DNA of 64,000 nucleotides from Todiramphus chloris collaris (lineage: Eukaryota > Chordata > Aves > Coraciiformes > Alcedinidae): the NCBI GenBank assembly GCA_025345505.1, contig JANVCC010000125.1, forward strand, positions 4,993,388-5,057,387. Direction: 5' to 3'. Position numbers and translations under genes: made by a program. This document shows positions 48,746-60,874 of the stretch, piece by piece. The notes beneath the pieces are model-generated. The model was not told the origin of the DNA. It did not search any database and saw nothing but the letters and a program-made list of their open reading frames with translations. Position 1 is the first letter of the stretch. Each line of letters begins with the position of its first letter.

Positions 48746-51359
48746 TTGTCATATATTGGTAGCTCTTCAACAGAGTAAGGACATTGTGCCTTGGGGTGAA
48801 CCAATTTTCCACTAGTCCCTTGTGGACAATTTACTCAAAGCCATGCAGATCCACAATGTTGAAGGCTATCAAAAGATGTTAAAAGATATCAAAAGTTGAC
48901 CCTGTAGGGTCCCAAAAGTATAACACAATCATCCAAATAAAACTGCTACAGGCTCCCTTTGGCCAGCAGGTCTCTGAATACAAGGGGTGAGTAAGTTCTT
49001 CAGGTCTTCAGGAAGTTCCTCCCCATTGCAAGGGCAATTTGGTGTGCCCTCAGTCACATCAGCAGTGTCACACCAGTACTGAAGCATTGTCTGATCCCTG
49101 TCTTAATGCACAGCCTTGCCCTGGACTCACTGGTGTTTGTAGCAGTAGAGTTCACTCCTGTCTGGTCAGCAGCTATAGCTGGGACTGACATGAACATCCC
49201 TTCATCTCCTTGCGAAAGAAATGGCTTTTGCCCAATAATCTGAGAATGAGATACAGAAGACTGCCTGGAAAAGGAGATGGAGTGCTGTCAAGGTGATCAT
49301 GTTGAACCATTTGCTTCTGCAGTACCTTTGGACTTGTGAGGAGCAGGATGAGGAGCATCCCAGTGCTTGGGAGAAGTTTTGCACCTTCTTTGAGCTTTGC
49401 TGCTATGCAGAGACCTTCGGTGCTTGGCTGGTTCCCCAGACAAGGCACAAACACAGGCTGTGGCACAACATTTTTTCACTTGCCTATGTGAAATCCCGCG
49501 GGCGGGTGGCACTTTGCCAGTCGAAACTCTCCCTTGGATGGGGGCATGATTTCAGATGATGCCTGTGAGGCAGTGCTGATGGAAGATGCTTGCAGAGGGA
49601 TGTGCCACCACTCCCTGCAAGGGGCACCAACCCACAGTGGGCAGCGGGGTCCTGGTTCATGGTGGCTTCAGGACACGTTCACTGTTGTGAGTGGCAGAAC
49701 AGCAAAGCTTCATTAATGATGTGCTTTGATGTAGCTCTTCATCATGGATAATCTGTAGCCTTAAAAAGAGCTGAGCTGTCTTCAGTCCTGCTGAAGGCTT
49801 CAGCAAAGTCTCTTCCACCTGAATATCTTTTCCTGAAACCCACAGGGACTTCCCAAACTCTTGCTGTGCAATGAATCCAAACCAGCAGCTGTATGTTGTT
49901 ACCTGTCCTAAAAACAAGCCAGAATTTGTTATTAATCTTTCATGGCTGCTGCCAATCTCCTGGGTTTGGAGAGACAGGACATGGGGGAAGACATGGCTTT
50001 AGTGTAAAGACAGCTGTTGTTGTGTTTGAGGCTGACACTCAAATCTGAAAAAGAAACAAATGCCCAGGAGATAATGACAGACTCTGAAGCACTTACAGCA
50101 GAGGAGGAAAGCTGTCCTGGTGAGGAGGGGGGAGTTAATAGCAAGACATCTGGCATCTGTCCCAGAAAATAAGGGGTTCTAAAAAAACTGTTTTCAGCCA
50201 CCAGCCATGGCCAGCATGGGAAAGGGGTCTAGTTTATCTTTGCCTTTAGGGAATGCAGCTAGGAGTCTTTTTTTTAATTTATTTTCCCCTCCCTTAACTT
50301 GCTGGTGTCCTCAGATCATGACAGGGTTTTCTGCAAGCTCACTTTTGCTGTGCCAGCTCTGTCCAAAGATGTCATGGACTGGCTGGGGTTCCTCATGTAC
50401 AGGAAGGCAGTCCATATGCCTCAAGGGGCTTTTACTGCTAACCTCAACATACATGCAAAGGGTCTCCTCAGCTTATAAGATCAATCTATACCTTATTCTT
50501 ACCACTTCTTTAAAGAAAAATGTTCATCTGAAGTATATGCATCACCAGGAAGATGTTCCAGATCCTCACTGCTCTGATGGTCAGAAACGTTTTATAAGAA
50601 AATATTGCTTCTCCCTGTTCTGAGATGACATTTCTATGAGCGGTTGTTCCTGTATCAGATATTTTATTAGCCAGCCTGTTCTGATATGATCTTGGAAGAT
50701 CAGCTGTCCGAGAACAATAATTCTCATTATTTGTGACCGTGTCATTTTCTAACCATGGTTACCTAGGGTGATCCAAGCTATGTGCAAGATCTCATGAGCT
50801 AGAAGGCCATCACAAATAAGATCCTTAGGGTACCTGTTGTTTCAGCAGTCTCCTTGGGTATGGCTGGGTTGGATAAAGGAACTGAAAGGGGTTTTATTCA
50901 GGCAGTCTCTGAGCTACAATATTACCCCTTTACGTTAAGCAAGAGTTTTTCATCAAATGGGAAATGGGGATGAGCAGGTGACATTTCTGTCACTTAATAT
51001 GTGAGCACCTGTCCTCCACTGGCAGTGCAAGGATGCGTGCACAGGCTGAGCTTCAGCTTTTAGGGTCCCCTGTGAAAATCCTCTCAAACTCCTTAGAAAA
51101 AGGTTGGCAGACACACAGAGCCTTTTTTTCACATGTTATAAAATGTAATTCCTGACAGGCTGCTTCTTCTTTGACAAGCCATGAGGTCTGTGGGAAAGAA
51201 ATAGCAAGTGTGTGCAGTCAAGCACTTACTTTCTGATCAGGGGACAATCATTTGGTCACACAGGTGGGTCTAAACCCTCTAGATGATAAATAGCATCAAA
51301 GTGTAAATGCATCTTAATGCATTGAAATTTCGTTTTTCTGGAAACATCTTGTGGGGAGC

Positions 51360-51555
51360 GGAATGGAATGGAATGGAATGGAATGGAATGGAATGAAGTA
51401 GAAGGAGAGGAGAGGAGAGGAGAGGAGAGGAGAGGAGAGGAGAGGAGAGGAGAGAAGAGAAGAGAAGAGAAGAGAAGAGAAGAGAAGAGAAGAGAAGNNN
51501 NNNNNNNGAGAAGAGAAGAGAAGAGAAGAGAAGAGAAGAGAAGAGAAGAGAAGAA
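51360..51555. repeat. Compound purine pentanucleotide array with gap
   Basis: (GAATG)n at 51361-51394 passes into (GGAGA)n and then (GAGAA)n to 51555. From 51400 on, the plus strand is all purine apart from ten N. It touches the 3' end of a minus-strand CR1. True length is unknown because of the gap. Confidence 0.95.
51498..51507. other. Assembly gap of 10 N
   Basis: Ten N inside the (GAGAA)n array. A round gap size inside a simple repeat is probably a placeholder rather than a measured length. Confidence 0.98.
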
Positions 51556-51785
51556 TATTTCAGTTGGAAGGGCCCTACAATGATCATTTAGTCGAACTGT
51601 GTGACTACTTCAGGCCTGATCAAATCTTAAAGCATATTATTAAGTGCATTGTCCAAACACTTCTTAAACACTGACAGGCATGGGGCATTGATCACTTCTC
51701 CAGGAAGCTTGTTCCGATGCTTGACCGCCCTATCAGTAAAAAAATGCTTCCTAATGTCAAGCCTAAGCTGAGGGGTTCAGCTTCT
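51556..51785 (-). mobile_element. CR1 3'-end fragment
   Basis: Starts TTTCAGTTGGAAGGGCCCTAC and ATCATTTAGTCGAACTG, then CACTGACAGGCATGGGGC and CCTAATGTCAAGCCTAAGCTG: a reverse-complement CR1 of an older subfamily. Its expected octamer terminus is replaced by the pentanucleotide array. Confidence 0.8.
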
Positions 51786-53934
51786 CTTGCTTATTTTATC
51801 CAGGTCTTTTATTCAGATTCTTTTCTCCACTTGCCCTGCACCCATGGGTTTTTCCATGAAGCCCACCAACCTGCAAAGCTTAACCATCCTCCACCCCACC
51901 AGCCCAGAGCTGGGTCCCACACCCTGCAGTGCTTGGGGGCTGACTAGGCTACTCTTCAAGCTGAGAGGTCACAGAGACCAGAGCCAGGGTGGTGGGATCT
52001 ATCCCGCAAAGAGCACTTCCCACAGGGTCTTCCAGCCTCTGAAATGTGGTGCCAGCAGTGTTTGGACTGGGAGCAATGGGGCGTGGCTGTGTGTTTTGGA
52101 AAGGCCAGGGCAGCAGGAGCATGTGCAGCGTGGGTAGCTGGATGTGCCTGTGCTCTTTTTTCTCCCTAGTTGCTCAATAATCCTGCTTGTTTACCTTGGC
52201 ATGATCTTGACAGCCCTGGAGGCCAAGGGAGAGTTAATAGGATTTATGGCATCCTGTAATGATGCAAACCTTGGAATAACACGTGACAACATGATTATTT
52301 TATTAAGGAGTAGGTGCATCTAAGATTAATGAGGCTTTTAGGAGATGCTTTGCTTTGCAGCAGCTATCTGTCAAGCATTACCTACATCACCCCCAGAACT
52401 CTGAAGATGATTGTCGCTAAGATCCTTGTGCTTCCTTTTTGGGTAGAAGGAGTGACATAGTCGCCTCCTCCTGCCCCAGCACTCAGGTAGAAAGACCGCT
52501 CAGGAGATTTCTCTGCCATGTCCTGGGTGAACTCAGTCCCAAGAGGCTGACAATATCACAGGGGTGGGTGGCTGCAGGCTGCTGCACAGGTGCACTAACC
52601 ACATCTGCAGCCAAGGCAGGTCCAGCAGAAAGTGGGATCATCTTTTTCCTGATCACAGAAGGAGGCATAGGGACAAACTTTTCCAGTTCCTCAACTCAGA
52701 GCATCACTTCTCTCCTTGAAACTCACTATCTGCCCAAGTCCTGGATCAAATCCTGCTATGAGTGTAGGTCTGGAAAGATGAAGCAGAGTTAGACACCACC
52801 AAAGTAAACAGCTTTTAAAGCAAACCAGATCCATGACATACCTACAGCTCTTGAAATGCAGTGCTGTTATTTCTCATGTTTTTTTAATTCCACATGAGAT
52901 TTTATTCCACTCTATTTTTGGTACCAAGATGTAGGTTTCCATTATAAATAGCTGCGTATTCTAATTCAGCCTCATAACTAGGACAAGGATGCACTGGGCA
53001 TCCAGACCACGATCTGGGGGGATGAAGACTGCAACATTTCCAGGCAAGCTTCAGGCTTTCTGTGATCCTTTTTTCAGGAAAACTAGTACTTCTGCAAGTG
53101 GAAAATGTCCAGCAGTCCCTAGATATAAATCAAATGGGAGGACTGGTAAGAACTGATTTCCAATCTAGCAAATCACAGAAACGAGGCTTTGAAGCTCCAT
53201 AGCAGCTTTCCCTCTGAGGAGCTCAGAGGCTTAATTTAGGCACCAGGACTTCATCATCAAAGCTGGGTGATAAATATTCTTCTCATTTTATAGTCAGAGA
53301 AGATGTGCCGCGAGCCTGCGCATCCTTGTAAGTGATGCCGAACTAAAGCCCTTTGCAAAAATAAAACCCAAAGGCTCTGTGTGGTTTGTGAACACTTTTA
53401 AATGACTCATTACTCTGAAGGAAATCAGAATCAGCTTGCAAACATGTCTCAGAAACAGTCCCGTTTGCAAGAAATATTGTTCATTCATGAAGAAGGGAAA
53501 GCTGATCATTCAGGGTAACTACGAGGGATGGCTCAGTTCCCATCTCACCTATATATAGGTCTCTCAACCTATATAATTTACTGTGGGCTTTGGATCAGGA
53601 CTTGAATTTACATGTTTCTCAGCTGTCTGTGCAAAGCCAAACTACTGCTGTTGCTGCTGCCTTAGGGCTGGGGAAAGGGAAGACTGATCTGTGCTCATGT
53701 GTAAAATAACAGCAGCCAGTGAAGAGCAACTGGGTTGACTCCCAAACCAGCCCTGCTTTGCGCAGGGAATTGGACCACAGACCCTAGAGCACAGTTCCAA
53801 CCTCATCTATATTGTAAGTCCACATCTGGACTTAACTGGCGGGGCTGGGGAAGGGCAGCTCCTTGTTTTCTGCTTTATCCTCAAAATGCCTTTCTCTATA
53901 CACTTACAGCTGGATATCTCTCCATATCTATTTC
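51786..53934. other. Spacer, nothing recognised
   Basis: No CR1 terminus, simple repeat or LU exon. A 117-codon frame at 52439-52792 lacks recognisable features. Confidence 0.55.
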
Positions 53935-54775
53935 ACAGAATGGTGGGGGTTGGAAAGGACTTCTGGAGATCATCTCATCCAACCCCTCTGCTCCAGCAGG
54001 ATCACCTAGAGCAGATTGTCCAGGAATGTATCCAGGGGGATTTTGAAAGTCTCCAGAGAAGAGACTCCACAACCTCTCTGGACAGCCTGACACAGGCTCT
54101 GGCACCCTCACAACAAAGACTTTTTTTCCTTAAGTTCAGATGGAACTTCCCAGGTTCCAGTTTGTGCCCATTAACCCTTGTTCTGTCACTGGGCACCACT
54201 GAAAAGCATCTAGACCCATCCTCTTGGGCCCCATCCTTTAGATATTGATGAGAAATGAGAAGTTCCCCCCTCAGTCTTCTCTTCTCCATCTGAACAGCCC
54301 CAGGGCTCTCAGCCTGAACTCGTCACAGAGATGCTCCTGTCCCCACAGCATCTCCAGACCCTCTGCTGGACTCTCTTCATTAGTTCCTCACCTCTCTTGA
54401 ACTGGGGAGCCCAGAACTGGACACAGTATTCCCGATGTGGCCTCACTAGGGCAGAGTAGCGGTGAGGAGAATTGCCCTTGACCTGCTGGATATATTATTC
54501 TTAAAGTGCCCCAGTACACCACTGGTCTTCTTGGCCATGAGGGCAGATTACTGGCTCATGGGCAACTTGTCTCCCAGCACTCCCAGGTCCTTCTCCACAG
54601 AGCTGATTCCCAGCAGGTGACCCCCCTCACCTGTACTGGTGCAGGGGGTTACTCCTTCACAGGTGCAGGACCCAACACTTGCCCTTGTTGGACTTCGTTA
54701 TGTTCCCCTCCACCCAACTCCTCAGCTTGTCCAGGTGTCACTGAACAGCAGCACTACCTTCTGGTGTCAGCAGCA
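53935..54775 (-). mobile_element. CR1 LINE 3' portion
   Basis: Starts CACAGAATGGTGGGGGTTGG and CATCTCATCCAACCCCTCTG. It runs through the C-terminal ORF2 segment (minus-strand LRGELLISHQYLK near 54270) to TGTTCCCCTCCACCCAACTCC, about 840 bp. Confidence 0.9.
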
Positions 54776-56489
54776 GTCTTCAGAGGACTGCAGAGCAGTG
54801 GCTATGCTGTGTGAGCCCTTCACAGTTTCTTTATAAAGGGGAAGGTAAAGCTGCCATAGGAAACACAGATTGGCGAGCGCATAACCACTGACTGATGACA
54901 CAGCCCTACCTGAAGGGCATGAATCATGTTTACATTGCCATTACGTGAAAGATACTCTTATTATATAACCATGAGTACTCTCTGTTTGAAAGAAGTCATC
55001 TTTATTTGCTTGAAAAATAACTTTGCTTCCCAACCTGTGCACACAAAAACTCTGCAAACCGTGACACTCACTCGGGGTAAAACTACCCTTTTTCATTTGT
55101 TTTCCAGGAGGTAATGTAACGCTGCATCACTCAAGGTGGGTCTCTCCAGGCTTAATCAGAACAGTGCACAGAGAAACACATCAAATGAGACCAGCCACGG
55201 ATAATAAATAAGCAGTAAATGAGATGAGGTCCTGCTGTGCAGCTCTGTGAATGGCAGGGAATTAGACTGGTGCTCTTCCAGAGGGGACAGCGTGAGAACA
55301 CGTTGAGCTCTAGACTGTGGCTTACGTTATCAACACCAGCAAAGTGTGTGTTCATGTAGGGACATAAAAGGAAATCTCTGTGCCTCCTCCTATGGATATT
55401 ATTGAATGGCCTTGCAATCTCAGCAAGGGGTCACAAAAATGCCTTGGCCTCCTGAAATGCTTCCTTTAAGGAAGAATTATCAAACACAATTGATTCATAC
55501 TGCTCTGTGAGGACTGGAAACACAACACAGATCCATGCTTCTCTTGCCTTTCAGAGGAAGCCATGCCATGTCTCAAAAACGCTATATCATGCGTTCACAA
55601 AGCTGGATTTTACTTGGAGGGCTTCCAAGCAGAGCATTCCCCTGTCCAGTCAACTCACTCCCTCTTCTGTGCCACTGGGAAAAGGAGAAAACACAATTTA
55701 TTCAGGGAAATATGTGATAGGTAGCTTAGCTCTGCATACAGTGATGTTGTGTTTATCAAGAGTCCTGGTTGATACCTGCTGCACCCTGGGGAAACCTGGC
55801 TTAGATGGCTTCAAGGCTCAGGGGAAGGGCTCTCGAGTTGGTAGCTGAAGCATCAAGTTGCAGCCAGAATGATCTACAAAAATTGATAGCCAAACTGAGC
55901 TAGGAAGAGCATGCAGATCACTTTGGGAGGTGTTCACATTAATAAAAAATCAGATAGCATCTCATGCCATCCCCATACAAGTGTCGGGAAGGGGTGGGTG
56001 GGATGTCTCCTGCAAAGCCAGTCCTCTCCACTGAGCAAGACAAGTCCTACCTGATTTCCTCAGACAGTATTCAGACATGTCACATTATCCATTTCTTTCT
56101 GCAGGTCTCCTTGACTTGCATCTGCAACATGAACCACTGGCCTCTCCCCTCATTTCAAAACACTTCCTGGGGTATTTTACATAGGGACTTTTCTTTTTTT
56201 CATTTTTAAAATAAGCAATCCACTTTAAGCTTCTGCCATTGCTGCAAAAGGCTGGCAAACGAGCTCCATGAAGTGTTTGCATAGAGCTCAGATATAAGGT
56301 ATGTTAAGCTGCTCTTTGTTGTTTCCAGAATCAAAAGTTCACAGAGTTTTTTGAGCATAAGCCTCTACAGCCTGCAAGAATGAGGAGGAACAGAATAAAA
56401 TAGACGGACCTGGAGGTGAAGTAGATGAGAAGAGAATTATATTTCAGCAAAAATAAACAAATGAAAAAAAAAAGATATTCGGTGACTGT
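54776..56489. other. Spacer, nothing recognised
   Basis: Open frames are short and lack splice-compatible LU motifs. No repeats recognised apart from short A/T runs. Confidence 0.55.
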
Positions 56490-57022
56490 TGAGAGTGCAT
56501 TAAGAAGAATGTGGCCAGCACGTAAAGGGAGGTCTTCCTTCTCCTCTAACCTGCCCTAGTGAGACCACCTCTGGAGCATTGTGTCCAGTTCTGGGCTCCC
56601 CAGTTCAAGAGAGACAAGGAACTACTGGAGAGAGTCCAGTGGAGGCTCTGAAGATGCTGCGGGGCCTGGAGCATCTCTGTGCTGAGGAAAGGGTGAGAGC
56701 CCTGGCTGGGGCTGTTTAACCTGGAAAAGAGCAAAGTGAGAGCAGATCTGATCAGTGATGATCAATATCTAAAGGGTAGAGGGGCAAGAGGATGGAGCCA
56801 GCCTCTTGTTAGTGGTGCACAGAGACAGGACAAAGGGCAACAGGCACAAACTGGAACCCAGGAGTCCAGAGAGGCTGTGGAGTGTCTTTCTCTGGAGAGA
56901 TTCCAAACCCACCTGGACAATGTGATCCTGGGCCCCCTGCTCTGGGTGACCCTGCTGGAGCAGAGGGGTTGGACTGGGTGATCTCCAGAGGTCCCTTCCC
57001 ATCCCTACCACTCTGATTCTAT
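56490..57022 (+). mobile_element. CR1 LINE 3' portion
   Basis: Contains AATGTGGCCAGCACGTAAAGG, GTGTCCAGTTCTGGGCTCCC, TGCTGAGGAAAGGGTGAGAGC, GATCTCCAGAGGTCCCTTCC and terminal CTGATTCTATG. Confidence 0.9.
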
Positions 57023-57707
57023 GAAATAAATATGCCGAGATATCATTTCCAGCAGCAGCTTTTGCACTGTGTCTGTGGGAACAGAGCTCTACACTAATTT
57101 TGTGTGCCTTGCGAGAAAGGTTCAGGTTTATGTTCAACCAGAGAGTATTGCCCTGTGGTTTGAGAGGTCTAGGGGTGCAACTACAAAGCACAGTGCCTCA
57201 CCCATGCAGATATTATGCTTTTCAGACTAGATCTCATCCCAGAGCTGTGATCCCTGTCGTAATAGCTGAAATGTGGGAAACGTGCTGACAAACTGGCCAG
57301 AGATCAAAGAGGTGAAACATCCATGGCCGATGAAGGGAGGGGAAGATTAGTCTCCTCTGCATGTAGCTTGTCAAAGCAATGACAGGTACGCAGACGCAGA
57401 AGCTGAAGTCATGGAGCATGAGCACTAAGAAGTGTCTGCAATCAGCTGTGTCTAATGCTTTTTAGCTGGTGGGGATCGCAAAACATGTCCTTGGTTCAAG
57501 TGCATCATAAAAGGGAGGGCTGAAGCGTGCTGTTGTATGAATTTTCACCTCTAATGGAATCACAGGACAGACAGGGTGCTGGGATTTTCTGATTTTCTCC
57601 CAGCACCTTTTGCGCTCAGCCTGATTTGCTACATGCCTGCCTGTGACTTTGGTGTGTCTGGAGAAATCCCCACCAAGGACTGAGGTGCAGTCACAGTTTA
57701 CTTTCTT

Positions 57708-57995
57708 CATAGAATCATAGAATCACAGAATGGTTTGGGTTGGAAGGGACCTTTCAAAGTCATTGAGTTCAACTCCCCCTGCACTGAGCAGGGACATCTG
57801 CAACTAGAGCAGGTTGCTCAGAGCCCTGGCCAACCTCACCTGGAATGGTTCCAGGGATGGGGATCAACCACCTCTCTGGGCAACCTGGGCCAGGGTCTCA
57901 CCACCCTCAGTGTGAAAACTGTCTTCCTTAGATCTAGTCTTGATCTTCTCTCTTTTAATTTAAAACCATCACCCCTTGTCCTGTTGCAACAGGTC
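57708..57995 (-). mobile_element. CR1 3'-end fragment
   Basis: Has a textbook terminus of CATAGAATCATAGAATCACAG, then GGTTTGGGTTGGAAGGGACC and GAGCAGGTTGCTCAGAGCCC. Confidence 0.92.
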
Positions 57996-59454
57996 GGTGG
58001 GTGTCAGTGCCAAGCCATGCCAGCACTCCGTGCATTGTTCTGCATCTCTACCTCTTGAGGCCCCTGATGCCATACCAGGTCTGTATTTCTTTACTTCAGA
58101 GTCATGAATAGCTCACTCTACATAAAACAATCCCTTGTTAACTGCTATTAATGTAAATTAACATTTGCACCATAACAAGACAAACAAAAGTAAAGGAAAT
58201 TGGGCATAGCCACATGTCCAGTTAGGAAAAATGCTGTTAGGGATGAGCAAAGCAAAAATAAATTTGAAGGAAGGTCAGGACAAGTTCAGACAAAGCAAGC
58301 CCAACAAGCCTTAGCCCTGAGGACTTCCAAATTCAATAAAAAGAGTGCAGCCTGTTACGAGCAATGCCAATATTGTGTTTACCGGGCTACAGATTTATAT
58401 CATATTGCAATTGGGAGCCAATGTTTTCTCCTCTGGGCACCTTTCTGGTGACATGACTTTAGCTCCACCAGCCAGATATGTGCTGGTCACCTTTCCAACA
58501 CTAGCAATGGCTTCATTTCAAGCTTTTTCAGCACTTCTGCCCATGACTTTTGCTCTCAGTCTCCATGCCTATGGTGACAATTCTAGTGTTGTTCCCTAAG
58601 ATGATGATGTAATACATTAATCCAGCTCCTGATATATTTGTTTTTAAATGCTCTTCACCATGACTATTTTGTGATGTTCCGGGCCATGACTGCTCTGCTT
58701 ATCAACCAACACAGGGCAAGGACAGGGTAGTCTGAGCCCAGTAACATCTGAGACAGGGCAGTGCTGTGCAGTGAAAATCTGTGAAAGTTTCTTTTTGAGT
58801 TTTGCAAGTCCATGATTAATGCTGGTTTCATGTGCAGAAGTGCTGACATATGCTTCTGGATGGTGAATAGGGAATGTCTAATATTTTTTCTATCCCTAAC
58901 AAGTGAGTGAGTAGCTGGGGTATTTTTACCATGTCCTGATGAACCTTTCATTTACAACAATGTCAAATAAATGGTACTTTCTGTGTCTGTGTTTTGCAAA
59001 ACAAGATAAACCAGGGTTTGTCACACATGCCTATGGACAGAGATGAGGAAATGCTTATCCATGTATGTGGGCTCCAGCTTTGCTCTCAGGGAAACTTCGG
59101 TTTCTTCAGATTGTAGAAGAGACTTATCAGCTCTGTTGAGGTCCCCTGGGCTCCTGAAGGTGATAAAAATCATTCAGTGATACAATGAAAAGCAGAGAGG
59201 TGGGCACAATGGAATCCAGTGGTCACACAAAGTGGCCCATCTCCACTGGATTTTACCAGTCCATGATAATTCACTTGTGTTAGGTCTTAGCAATAGCAAA
59301 GCAAGAACGTGAAGTGCTGTCTTTATTGCTCTCAGTACCTTGAGTACAAATGGGTTCATGAACTCATGGGTTCATGAGTGATACTTGGACTTACACAAGG
59401 GACCTTTGCCTTGGAAAAGAGCTACTAGGGTGGACACAGGGCTGTATAACATAA
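57996..59454. other. Spacer, nothing recognised
   Basis: Lies between a minus-strand and a plus-strand CR1. No exon or simple repeat seen. Confidence 0.55.
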
Positions 59455-59746
59455 ATTAGAAAAGATGGGGAGGGAGTATAGTGATAAGACAAGGGGTAAT
59501 GGATTCCAACTGAAAGAGGTGAGATTAAGTTTAGAAGTAAGGAAGAAGTTCTTCACTGTTAAGAGTGGTGAGACATGGGAATAATTTGCCCAGAGATGTG
59601 GTGGCTGCCCCATCCCTGGAAGTATTCTAGTCCAGGCTGGATGGGGATTTGAGAAACCTGATCTAGTGGGAGGTGTCCCTGCGCATGGTGTGGGGTTTGG
59701 AACTAGATGATCTTTAAGGTCCTTTCCCACCCAAACCATTCTATGA
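59455..59746 (+). mobile_element. CR1 3'-end fragment
   Basis: Contains GTATAGTGATAAGACAAGGGG, AACTGAAAGAGGTGAGATTAAG, GGGAGGTGTCCCTGCGC, GATGATCTTTAAGGTCC and CCATTCTATGATAAATGG. It ends about 155 bp before the next purine array. Confidence 0.9.
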
Positions 59747-59900
59747 TAAATGGAGTAGAAATTTATATTTGAGCAACCTGGGAGCTGTGTGTGAGTCCAG
59801 ACTTGCAATTTGTTCCAAAACGGATCTCATTTTGGAAATGGGAAGCAATGCAGGACGGGTGAAAATTCACTGCAGAAACATCTGCCAGATGTTGCAGAAT

Positions 59901-59983
59901 GGAGAAGAGAAGAGAAGAGAAGAGAAGAGAAGAGAAGAGAAGAGAAGAGAAGAGAAGAGAAGAGAAGAGAAGAGAAGAGAAAT
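59901..59983. repeat. (GAGAA)n microsatellite
   Basis: About 16 nearly perfect copies of GAGAA on the plus strand, all purine. It is the third purine pentamer array in the window. Confidence 0.97.
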
Positions 59984-60608
59984 TTCAGAGGACAGGTGCA
60001 CTATAAATGACTTCAGCAATCACTACAGTTTTAGCACAACATTCTTTTTATTCTGATCAAAAAGGTACAGAGAACAAAAGATTTTAGGCTCCTTGGATCA
60101 GATCACCCACCTGGGAAGTTTAGTCTCCCGCCTTATAATTTGGACACAGAAGTGTCTCCTTAATTCTTTGTGTACAAAGAAGGAGGCCTAGACAGAACAA
60201 AGAGCCAGCACAAAACTGTGGGGTGGAGAGGACCTGCCACATAACTGAATTTCATCTGAGAAGACTGGTCAATTCAGCTATTCTGCTGGCTAACACCCAG
60301 GGAAAAACTGCTCTAGGGATGTATAAAAGGCTCTTAGCACAAGGGGTTTTTTTTGCTTTAAATATACTTTATACAGCAGATATTTTTGTGGTTTTTGTTC
60401 AGAATCAACCAGAACAGAACAGCAAAGAAACTCCGTAATTAGTTTTGTGGGAATTGTTGAAGATTCAATTAAAATATTTGTGTCAGGGCTTCCTGAGTTT
60501 TTCTTCTCTCTTGGTGGCAGGAAAAGGGCAGGTGCTAAAAAAGCAATTTTTGGGAGCTGTTCAGGGTTGTCCATGAAGAATCGCAACAGAAAGCTGGGCT
60601 GATAGAGG

Positions 60609-60614
60609 TTTATT
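60609..60614 (-). promoter_or_regulatory. Candidate polyadenylation signal of LYPD2-like gene
   Basis: TTTATT on the plus strand is AATAAA on the minus strand, 49 nt after the stop codon. A second AATAAA lies about 610 nt after the stop (60047-60052). Which is used cannot be told. Confidence 0.45.
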
Positions 60615-60662
60615 CTCTTCTTCACTGGGTTCTTCAGTGTGAAAGACCTCCCCATCTGCTCC

Positions 60663-60874
60663 TCACAATCTAGTCCAGAAGAAGGCACAAAGGGAACTTG
60701 CCAGAATCACAGCTGGCACAAAGCTGATCCTCAAACTAGCTGCTCCATCAGTGTTGCACAAGTCAGAGTAACAGCAGGAGACAGGGCGTGTCAGTCCAAT
60801 CCCATCCACGTCGGATGGGACGCAGATGGAAGAGCACATCTTGGTGACTGTCGAGATTCCTACGAAGGGATAAA
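60663..60874 (-). CDS. LYPD2: LYPD2-like exon 3
   Basis: On the minus strand the acceptor TTTGTTGTAG precedes base 60874. The exon encodes YPFVG through the CCYSDLCN signature and the hydrophobic tail, and ends at TGA (60665-60663). Its 212-nt length equals that of the SLURP1-like exon 3. Confidence 0.88.

Larger units (their letters stand above)
44162..51359. other. 7.2-kb spacer, two short CR1 pieces only
   Basis: No gene recognised. A weak exon-like segment with a pyrimidine tract and AG near 44874 was considered and rejected. The 47600-48080 part is A/T-rich. The 49290-49560 plus-strand frame has no recognised homology. Confidence 0.5.
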
